This document shows positions 23,117-34,300 of a stretch of DNA of 64,000 nt, one piece after another. Source of the DNA: Nematostella vectensis (lineage: Eukaryota; Cnidaria; Anthozoa; Actiniaria; Edwardsiidae); the NCBI RefSeq assembly GCF_932526225.1, contig NC_064043.1, positions 12,770,085 to 12,834,084 of the forward strand. The letters run 5' to 3'. A program made the position numbers and the translations under genes. The notes under the pieces are model-generated. The model ran no database searches and had not been told where the DNA came from. It saw nothing but the letters and a program-made list of their open reading frames with translations. Each line of letters starts with the position of its first letter. Positions within the stretch are counted from its first letter, which is position 1.

Positions 23117-26100
23117 TTAATGTGTGTCGTCCGGTTCAAACTCTAGCTGAAGACCACTACCAGCCATCATGCGGGTGTACATCTCATCCACACGCCTGCT
23201 CTGCTCGTCTGTGAAATAGTTACGCCAGTCACCTACCTCCCCTTTGCGTATGAACTTAAAACCAGGCTTAAAATCGGGCCTTTTTCTTTGGAAGAATTGC
23301 TCTCCGTCTTTCATGGCATCAAAGGTTGTCTGACGAACAATCCTTGCAATAACCTCCTCAGATGGCGATCTTCCGACAAATGACGCAATTTGACGAACAG
23401 TACTTGGTAAATCCTGAGACAGTAAACCGTGAAAAAGCTTGTGAAATTTATGCCATAGAATACAGAGTGATCTTGAGTACAACCTTGAAAAGCATACCGT
23501 GTTTATGTTAAGTAGCCATGACTAAAATCATCACTTTTTACGATATATTAAATGAGATCAGTTTCATGTTAAAATATAAAGTCGCAGATCTCAAACAAGA
23601 AGATAAGGCTTCTTATCTTAATTCTACAAGAATAAAGCGATAAGTAACAGCCATGTCCTTGGCGTTTTTTATTGCATTTTCTGTGTGCTCGCAACTGAAC
23701 TATAAGGAGGGGGCCAGTGCCGTGATGTCAGAGCCCTACTGAATTTACACGACCAATCAAGACTGTGCATTTTGTATTGGCCGGCCTCCTTGTCTTGCTG
23801 ATAACGATGGCGCGCATAGCTTTATAAATAATTGCGAATAAATAGGGTTCGAGGAGAGAGAGAGTCCACGCGTAAATTGATTTACTTACCTTCTTCATGT
23901 CCTCGTACTTGAGGAAGAGAATGTTGGGATCCCCGTGATGCTTCCACCATCCAAGAACGTGATCAAACCACAAACCCTCTTCCACTGTTAAACATGGACA
24001 GCTTATTATCAACGGTTATCCTCATGACGTGAAGTGTTTAAAACAATACAGTGGAACCCATTTAACTTTTAGGGTTAAAAAAAAAGAAAAGTTAAAGTAC
24101 CTGGGAGAACTTATCCGAGTTATCAGGGTTACACTGTTAGTTTAAAAAAGAAAGTGAACTATTAAAGAACACACAAGCTATACACACACCAGCATTGTTA
24201 AATATTTTCAAGAACAGTAAGTGAGTGAAACCTAGCTCTATTTTCTAAAGAAGCTTTAACTTCTGTGGGAGGTATAGCAGATAAGTTGTAATGATATCCC
24301 AACTTATAATTTTTGGGGGCAGCAACCCAGATTGTTTTCATTACAAAATACAGAGCTTTTCAAAATCTGCAAAGAAAGACTGCTGCCAATTTAACCGTGG
24401 ATGCCATGTGATATGAGGAAACACAGTGGCCCCTCTCTCTCTGCAGTCAATGTTCGAATCATGGCTCTAAACAAGGGGACTGTTTTTGGTTCAGGTCTGC
24501 ATTTGAACTTGGTGCTGTAAGCGGGTTGAAATTGTTTCTCCTATTTTTTCAGTCTTTGAGATGAGAAAGAGAACCAAGGTCCTGTCTCCTAAACATTTCA
24601 CTCACAATAATAAGAGGATGTTAAAGATCTTGTGTGCTATATTATTATTACCAGCTATGAATTTTACAATTATTATCTATTATTATCATCACAAGTGTTA
24701 TTATGATCATCATCATCAACATCACTCTCATTACAATTATCATTATTACAGTTGAATTGAGCCATCACTTGGCTAAGTCCTGTGGATGACTGCTTTATAG
24801 AGGGTCGACTATACCATTATTATTTTCATTTTAATTATTATTCATATTAAATAATTATCATTGTCATTATTATATTTATCATTATTACTATTAAATATGT
24901 GTGCATTTGACATTCATTTCACTTAAACCTACCTCCACCTCTGATAAAAGCCTCAAAGAACTCCGACCAAGAGGCATTGCACTTGAAAAATTCCATCCCT
25001 TTGCAGTGAAAGAACATGGAAACTGCGCAGTCTTTAGGGTTACGCATGACATTGATGTACTTCGGCTTAGCGGTGGTGTCACTTCCCATCGGTGCAAGAT
25101 GATGGTGCAGGTGGGTTTTAAAGACTCGTGGTGCAGGAACACTTCGGTAGAGTCCAGTCAAAGTCAAATCCTTATTGATAAACACACCTTTTTTCTGCAT
25201 CAATGGGTAAGCTTCTACAAATGGCACTCTTTTACCAATGTCTGATTTATCAATTTGACCATCATTGAAGATCTGCCATATAATTTCAGAAACCCAAGTA
25301 GTGCCTAAAAAAATAACAACGCATTAAATCTTGTGGAGATTCCAAAAAGAATACATTATGCCCATTATTTCCTTGGGCTTTGTAGAGCAAAAAAAAAGAA
25401 AGGCATAATTCTCCTGCAAACACTTTACCAAGAAATGTCAGTAAAAGAAATATAATGCCTGATAAAGAATGTCAGAATTAAATTCGTTAGAAGAATGTAA
25501 GAATCTACTGCTCATTAAGTATTTCCAAGACCTTGAGTGTGAGAGCGGGCTTCACTCAAAACCTTACAGGAGAATGGAGTTTCTAGCTGCATACAGGGAA
25601 CGAAGGGGGGAAATAAAAAGGCACATTTTAAATTTGTAAATTATTTTGTCATGTTGTTGATTGGCAACTTTCGGACTATAATATCAAAATTTGTGTCCCG
25701 GGCTAACTCAAATGTACATAACACAAGTGTCACCAAACGTTTTCCTACTGTACATAGGCAAGGGGAACCTTTTTATTTCAAAGACATCACTAGACTAAAT
25801 CCATAAATGTTTCCTCTATCTAAATAAAGATAGAAGGGCATTTATTCATTTCAGGTAGCATTTTCTCGTGTTATTTAAAAAAAAGAATTAAAACTACCGC
25901 TTTTAGCTCACGCAAGCGGCTACCCTTCATTTAGCAACTGCGAATTATTTTAGGGTCTCATCTTTCTGGTTGGTTGTCACGCAACACCGCGTATCACGCG
26001 AAACACGTTGGTTAGTTCAGTCAGTACGCTAGTGCGATATATATTATATATCTTCAACAACCAGACAATCATTGTAAACAACTTTTATCTCACTCACCAC

Positions 26101-26272
26101 ATTTGGGGTAGGTCGCTACAAATACGTCGCCTTCTTGCACCGGGAGATTCTTGATCTCGTCCAGAAGCTCACGAGTCATACCGGGTAAGTGTCGTACCTT
26201 ATCGATCTCAGGGAATTCCGCAGGTAATTGATAGGGTTCTACCCTAGAGTCTTGAGGTGTCGACGATGCCAT
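23117..26272 (-). CDS. Cytosolic sulfotransferase (SULT-like), gene B
   Basis: Tandem paralogue of gene A. The exons are 26272-26098, 25304-24933, 23984-23890 and 23413-23117, with identical intron positions and phases, giving a 312-residue protein. Motifs: TYPKCGTTWV, FKTHLHHHLAPMG (catalytic His), YINVMRNPKDCAVSMF, WFDHVLGWWKHH, LFLKYEDMKK and RKGEVGDWRNYFT. Exon 2 is two codons longer than in A (INKDLTLTGLYRSV against VNDNLTEFYRSV), just before the catalytic-His block. The last residues differ (EFEPDDTH against EFEPDALQ). The introns also align with those of A, so the duplication covered the whole locus. Unlike A, its upstream region is uninterrupted, so B is the better candidate for ancestral expression. 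The substrate is unknown. Confidence 0.92.
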
Positions 26273-26530
26273 CGGAGATAATTCAGAGCGTCTTTGACCC
26301 GTCACTTCGTCCCAAGCACAGTAATGCCGAAATCGTGTGATCTTCCGAGGCCGAGGACCACTCTGTCGTAACAGCAAAGGTTAACCGGGTGAACCCCACG
26401 AAAGTCATTATCCTCCTAACCCTACATGAAGTACTAACCTTGGGGTCATCCATGAAGTAATGGGTCACTCGATGGTCGGATGGTCTGATAATCTTCTTTG
26501 CATATGCTCGTGTCGGAACCAAGCACCCCC
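26273..26530 (-). promoter_or_regulatory. Upstream region of SULT B
   Basis: This region is conserved with 21342-21560, which it matches in blocks such as GTGTGATCTTCCGAGG and GGATGGTCTGATAATC. Conservation between the two paralogues and the position directly before the start codon suggest the 5' UTR and core promoter. No specific binding site is claimed. Confidence 0.5.
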
Positions 26531-26893
26531 CCACCCCCCGTCCCCAAGCCGTCAGGTACTTCGGAAATCATTTTTTGATTTTCAAACTGGGCTTCGCAAA
26601 TGCCAAATAATACTGCTAGTACTATCGGTTAGAACCTTCCTCGTGTGCAGAGGATTTTAAATCCCTGTACAAGGCTACAAGCGGGGTTGATTTTTACCAA
26701 ATTCAACAAGGCGGAATACTTGAGAAGTGCAGATTATGTCATTTCTAGCTGAAAAGAATCAGGGACTATGATATAAAAGGCAAGGTTTTTAGTGATTAAG
26801 GTGACGAGGCTATAGAAGACACATATTAGTGCTGGAGCAGGCCTCGAAATATCGGGGTGCATGATATAGAAACATTCAGAACATATTGGGGGC

Positions 26894-26924
<31 letters not shown>

Positions 26925-28398
26925 CGAGCCCCTACTGGTCAGTTCCTTATAGATTTTTGAAATAAAGTATTAACACATTAACCCCTTAACCAGCCTGTAC
27001 CGCCTTTGAGAAGTACCCAAAACCCAAAAAAATTCATAAATGCAAAATAAACATAACAAGATGACGATACTCAGGCATCATCCTAAGGGATAAATGGTCT
27101 TGAAGATATGCATACAACCAGGGTGATAGCTACTACTCTTAAGCCAAATAATAGCACTAACAGGTTCTTTGACAAATTTCAAATCGAACAAGGAAAAAAA
27201 AAGCAGAATCACCCCTCTCAACAAAACGCTCAAAATACCATACAAGGGAGAGAGATCAGGAAACACATCTCAAGACACAAATAGATACCTTTATTCTGAC
27301 CCTCCAGGTTCATTTCCATGGCTTCAAAACACAATGTCCACTCCTTGAATGCTTGTAAAACCATTTAAATGCCATCACGGATTGCAAGGCGTTCTGGGAG
27401 ATCCAGGGAAAAACTCACGAGGGGGGAGGGTCAGTCAACACTCCTCTCGCTAAAGTTAGATGTCTTTTCACTCCGAAGCCAAACAAATCAATTCCAGGTC
27501 AAACAGGCTGTGGTGAGTTATTAGAAAATTTTCTCATCCAGTCAAAGCCAAACAAGATAAAATCAACATGAATCCACCTTTGCTTGCAAATACCCATAAG
27601 CACAACACTCAATTATGTCCCAATAGATTTTATGATGCCCTAGGACACTCTCCCAATATGCTCATAGCTGTATTTTTGATGAAAAATACAAGGAACCATC
27701 AACTTGTGCTTGCCTCAGCGAAGCGACAAGGGATTAAAAGTGGGGACCGCAAAGCACTGTTGTACTTGCCGAGGAGGACTGGGGGCTAGGCTTATTACGA
27801 GCTTGAAGTAAGCCGCGCAAGGGCTCTCGGATAGTAAGGGAGGGTAAATGGTATAACTAGAAAAACAAAACAAGCTGTGAAAAAACGACATTGTCTGCGT
27901 AGGCTTGGTTTAGATAAACCCAATACAAGGTTGAAAAAGTATTTTGTAAGCCTCTGTAAAACAGAGTAGTTTCGTTCTCACGTTCTACGTTAGGGCTAAC
28001 GCTCGAAACGTCAGCGCAGCTTTACAACCATGTGTTGATTTATAATTAGAGGGTGATTCTTATTTCCGAAAGCGCGTTTGAAATGTGGTAGGCATGGGAC
28101 CAGAGCTAGCTGGATGGGTGAAAATAAGGCAAATACAACCAGTTGAAGTAAGAATACACTTATTCGTCACTACTAGTACCTTCCCAAACGTATAGACTGC
28201 ATTATGAAGCAAAATAAATCGAAATAAGGAACGAGTTTGGACGAAATTTAGATATCGGGCTAAATAAAAAGTTGCAAGCCCGAGGTCTGCCGTGGCCTTC
28301 TGAATCGCCATTGCATAGGCGCCGAAGAATTTCCGTGCGGTTTTTTATTCGACATGCGGTCGAATGTGTCTCTATATCCAAATCCGCAGAACAGCGTG
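26531..28398. other. Intergenic DNA between SULT B and GUF1
   Basis: No recognisable exon is present. A G-run of about 28 bases lies near 26889-26918. A GCTCGAAACGTCAGCG motif lies near 27998-28014 and a similar ACGAAACGTCAGCG near 28805, resembling terminal motifs of dispersed repeats. The 3' flank of GUF1 (minus strand) occupies the right end. Confidence 0.5.
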
Positions 28399-31300
28399 TC
28401 ATCTGGTCAGCAGTGTCAAAAATGCCTCGTGGGGGAGATCGACTTTTCCTATTCGCTTCATCTTCTTTTTCCCTTCCTTCTGTCGCTTTAGTAACTTCAT
28501 TTTTCTTGACATATCGCCTCCATACTGGAAAAGAAAAAAGGGAAAAGGAATTTCGCAATTTTTAAACCTGAGTGAACTTAGCTTGAGTTAAAAATACCAT
28601 ATGGTCCTGCCATAGATGTTGTGCCCCCCACCCCACCCCCCACCCCTCTCCCTTTGCCGCCAAAAGTAGGTAATTATTTATTGAAGGTTCGTCATATACT
28701 ATCAATTGTACTAATAATGATACCAATGACTGTGCAGTTGACGTATGACTATGAAAGTAGATTTGTTTTCGTTGAAGCTTTGTGTTTAGACGAATGACTG
28801 ATGCACGAAACGTCAGCGAAACAACTGTCAGAGAGGCGTACAACATCAAACTTTAACCCAGATAGAGAATTGTTAGAGAAGAGTTCTTGAGCCCTTCATC
28901 TGATGTCACTCACTACTTACACATTTAGCCGTGACATCTTTACGTAGAGGTCGAAGTCTGGAAAAAAAAGTTAAAAGCATTTCAAAAAAACGCAGGCTAA
29001 CCTAAAACTAAGACGCGACGAAGAAGTGTTGTTTACAAAGTGTAAAAAATGCAACGAAGTGTTGTAGGTGACTGGTAGCGCTTGTTATCAGACGAAGAAG
29101 TATAATTATAGACTTGCGCAAAAAGAAAATAACAGACGTTTCGAGGCGGTAGCCTTTAATAGCCCATGATTACTTACGATTCCCTTGCAATGATACGTCC
29201 CCTTATAGAGGCTTGTATAACTACTTCGAATAGTTGTCTGAAAAAAGGGAGAGCAAACATCACCAAGATTGCTGGCACCGCTATACAATCGTTTGACGAC
29301 AAGACAAGGAAATATTGGTGAGCCACTTCACCTTACGTACATCAGGTATCACCCTATTTTCCAGCATGCCGTGCAATGGTGGCGCTAAATAATGAACATT
29401 TAAGTACAACTCAATCATCCATAGGTAATCGAAAGTTTTTTTTTTTTTGCTGAAATCGAGTCTCAACCTTGAAGCTGAATCTTCTAGTGTTTCCATTTTT
29501 CCAGGAAGGAAAAGTGGCGATGAAAAATCACCGAGAGCGCTGGACACAAGAAAGCTACCTTGAGGGTTAATACTACAATACTAATACCTACAGTAATAAG
29601 GCCCGATCTAATTGTTTATTTGTATCGATACAAATATATTGAGTCGTGCTCAATATAGGTGCTAGTAGTCAAATTTGACTTGAGGTAGAGTTTCTTGGTT
29701 TATGACTCAACGAATTTAAAAAGCTCGACCTTTGAAACAGCGTCGTGCTTTTGCCGTGCAGCACAACTGGCATAGCCGTGCACAACACCTAAATTCTGCC
29801 GTGCCAAACTTAATTGGTTCAGACGTCGACGTCCATATGCCCAACACAAATAATTAGATTTGACAAGGCAGATGCGCGACGAATGAATCGGGCGTAAGAA
29901 CAAGGAAAGGTGAGAGGGGCAAGTGTAAGCTTACACACCTTGGGATGATTTCCGATAGTTTTTTGCACCATGTTCGGCCGGACATGACAGCCTTGTCAGC
30001 GTGCACGATAGAGCTGAGCGCATCCACGGCCTTGCCATTGATAAGTATGTCCATCTGAAACCACGTGGTATGACCAGTTAAATCAACAAGAGTAAGCCAA
30101 CAACTAGGAGCATGTGATCTATCTCAAGTGGACGCGACTCTGGTCGTTGGTGATTTAACACATGCTCGGGGGCCCAGCGGTCTTTGCGGGTGCACAGTAG
30201 GAGTTGGCGGCAAAATGAAGCTAATGTATCATCAAGCATGAGTCATACTTTACCCAATTGATGATGTACCGCAAGTTAATCTATAGTTTATGAATATTAG
30301 AGTTTCATTAACTGTCATTACTTACTCTGACGATCCTTGTTGCGTGGTATCCATGATCGTCATAGTCAAAACTACAAGATAAGGTGAGATAATTAGTTAT
30401 ACGGACGGTCAGACAGACGTGCGTTTAGAGAAACAGAAGATACTCGACAGAAAAACACAAAGATAGCCGGAAAGACGGATGAACGTGCAGAGGGTCAGAC
30501 GGCATTCTGACAATCGGACACAGACCTACGGACAGACGCACGGAAAGACAGAAAGGTAGGACGGACAGGACAAACGGAGAGCGAAAGAGGGAGGGGGAGG
30601 GGGAAAGAGTTACTGATCACTGCTGACCTTGCGTATCCGGAGGAGAGAGTCTTCAGTTGATCGTAGAAGTCTGTGATTATCTCGTTTAGTGGTAACTTGT
30701 ATTTGAGCATCACGCGAAGTTCATCGATAAACACCACGTCCTCCTGTACGCCTCGACGCTCCTATGATCCAAAATATGATGTTCATCGAAATAAAAACAA
30801 TCAATGACTTAAGGTGATAATAATGTAGCAGCTACACGGATGGGAAGATAGCCTAGACAGTGAGACAATAAACAGAGAGAAAAAGACGGACAAACAGAGA
30901 CACAGAACAATGAGACAAACGGACAGATAGGCGAAAGGACGTGCAGCAAACATCTCGAGATTGGACATTTCATTTTGTCTGCCATCTAAGATTCTATAGA
31001 TTTTTTGTGCTTTGATTTCGGTATAATTATACACTTTAACTTCAGAAATGCACTGTACGAATTTGTTCCGGGTCAGGGCTCCTGTAACACTACTGAGGAC
31101 GATTGGCGTTCGTCATATCTTAGTCTCTACACACCTGGCACAGTGTGAGCATCTTTCCCATGTACTCTTGCGGGAACATCAGGGTTCCCAACACGTACGG
31201 TTCCTGGTACTCCTCCACACTGCCGGGGTCTGGTAACTAAACATGATAACACAACTAGGCACGTGACAACAAAAATGTTTGTCTGTCACAAAGGTTTGTG

Positions 31301-34300
31301 TATTTGCAAGCGAATCTGACTGAAAACCCTTGTGTATTAAAAAACATACTAAAGAAGTCGCGATTTCTTATTACAATGATCGTCCGTTCCTTGCATTCTG
31401 TACTGATTTTCCCAATCAGGTTTGATTCCATACTTTGATCATCTCCCGTTAATGGAGGTCGGGAAAAAAGCTACAAATTTCAATGACGCTTTTCAAAAAG
31501 TCGCATGGAAATTTTAAAAGTCGCATTTGATTCCTTTTGTTTGCTTTGCTCGCTAAGGAATTTTCCGTCTTATTTTATGTGATATGAGCTTATTCGAAAT
31601 ACTTTTCCGTCATGTCAACATGAAAATTAAAAGAGCGTTGACTCAAAAAGTGTTAAGTGAGAGCTAGTTAAATTAATGATTAGAGGGATCATGTGTTGTC
31701 AATGGCTGCCTTTCTTTCAAAAAAGGGCTTGGTACACGAATATTGTAAGCTAACACCACTCTAATAACAATTTACCTCTAAAGGATTCAAGATGTCGATC
31801 GTTTTCCCTCCTTTCTTCAAAACCGCTGTCAAAACAACATATATCTAGTTCAAATGAACGCGTTCAAGTCCCTTTCCGTGGGAGAGATATCGCTACAAGC
31901 GCCCACCAGTCCCCTCCCCACCCTCCCCTCCCCACCCTCACACTTCTAGCGTCTCGATGCGTGGCTAATAGCGAGCGAGCATCATGTCCAACGTCGTCGC
32001 AATAACTCAAAGTCAACATACGTAAAATATCACATCCATATGTCTATAGCATTAAACATATGATGATAAAATACCTCGATAGGGCACGCTGGGAGAGGTG
32101 ATAATAACACTAGCGTCAAATTCCTGAAAGTGCAACGAAGAAAAACAGCCTGCAATACGTATAAAATGGATCATAGTAACGAATTTAGCCTTTTTTAACA
32201 AAATACATTTTTCCTCTCCTCCGAGAGTAAATTATGCTTGGTTGGATGGGTTAGCCTGCAAGACGGCTCTCCTGTGTTTTTTCTCGCCACAGGAATCCCA
32301 AAATCGCAAAAACAGGAAATTCCGAAATAACCGCTGGAGAGCCGGCTAGCAGGCGAGAAATGGGTGTGTCTGTTTATCAGAAACCATCTCACCTGCTCAA
32401 GTCGTTGCTTGAATACATCCATGTGAAGAAGTCCTAAGAAACCAAGCCTCCAGCCTTGGCCGAGCGCGATACTGGAAATAAAGGAATAAGCCATAACAGT
32501 ATAGACCGTTTTCACGATGTTGCGCGCGCACCCAAAATGCCACAGACTGGCGGCTGTGATTCAGGATGCGGACGAAGGGCAATTTGACTCTAGCGCTAAA
32601 ACTCTGCGAAAAAAGCACTCTATAAGTTAACGTACCAGCTATCAGGGTGGCTTGTGACACTCGCATCATTCAGCGTAAGTTTTTCTAAGGCGTTTCTCAG
32701 AAACACGTACTCGGACTGATCCACTGGGTATACGCCTGCATATACCTGAACGATATAATTATACAGTCAACGCTCAACAGAGTTAACGGGACTGGTGATT
32801 AACTGAGTATACACCTGTTCATAATTTAAACAGAATATACAGATATCCCCTCCATCAACAGAGCAAATGTTTAAATATGTCGATCAACCACTCCGGTTTT
32901 TTTATTTGCATGGAAACAGTCTGTTTGCAAGGAAACTTCAAAATAATCATCCACACTTAAAGTCTGATACTTTATTAGCTTAAAATGGCAGCGCGATTGG
33001 CCTTCTTTAAGGACATCTCTCTCTCTCCAAAACATTTTTTTTTAAACCTCCACCTTAAGTTTATGTAAGCTAGTGTATAGTCTAAAAAAGGGTTGGACTT
33101 TTTAAAATTGCTTGTGATTCAATACACACAGTACGTTACCATACAGAGTGTCGGTTAAAATCCTAAATTACCATAGGGACTGTCGGTTTAAATCCTGGTA
33201 GGGGGTCTACTAGGGAGTGGGTGTGGCAGAATGTGTCTCCTATCTGAGCATCTTTCCGATTGCGCATCCCTGTCACTACAAAACCAACTTGGCCAGCATA
33301 CCTAGAAAGCAACAGTACTTGTCAGGGACCTAGATCGGGCAAGGCTGTTTTTAAAAGGAATTCAGTCCTCAAGCAGATACAACAACATCACTACCTAGTT
33401 AAATAGGTACAGTACTGTAACACTTACAATGCTCCAGTTGAGAATTCATTTGGGTGCAAGATACCAACATCTGATACTTCATATGACTGCTCAGAATGGA
33501 TGGATGTGATCTGGTCACCTTAAAAAAAAAAACATAGTGGATTAATCTTTTAGTAGGGAGTGGTTATGTCCTTACATTCAGTAGTTTCTTAGTTCTTGGC
33601 TAATAAAAAGAGCACACAAACCTTTTTTGATTGATCCATCGACCACAGCCACAAGACAGATTACTCCCCGATATTGATCATACCATGAGTCAAACAAAAG
33701 AGCGGACAATGGCTTCTTGATATCACCTTTAGGACTGAAAAAGTTGATAGAGATTATATGTAAGCTGAAGGCGTTGTAATCACTGTGGTGCAGGGTTGTA
33801 GGATTGTGACAATCCAGACCCCGTGAACCCTACACAGATTCTGGGCCAATTACAATTTTATTTCTGTGAGCCCGACTAGCGTATGCTATGTAGTTGATGT
33901 TGTCTGGAAAGAGAGCACAAAGGTTTCCATAAACATTTACCACCCTAAGTTTCTTTTTTATCAGGTAATGTTGGGCACCGCTGTGGGCTCACAGCACGTG
34001 GTAGACAGGAGCAAAAAAATTTAAGGTTGTGTTGATTTGTGTTGTTTGATTTTTTGCATAGATGTTTCTTGTGTAATATATAAAAAAAAGCTTTAGTATA
34101 TGTTTTGGTAGATAATCTGTTCTTTGAGATATTGCAAAATTGTAAGGCTCTTGATTTGTCTGAAATTGCCCAATTTGGGCGAATTGCTATTTTTTTATGA
34201 TTTATGGCAACTTTGCTCAATCATATCCTTACAATTTTAATTTTGCCATTTTTAACTCGTGAATGCTTGCAAAGCATTTACGAGTTATTGGAGGGACTTC

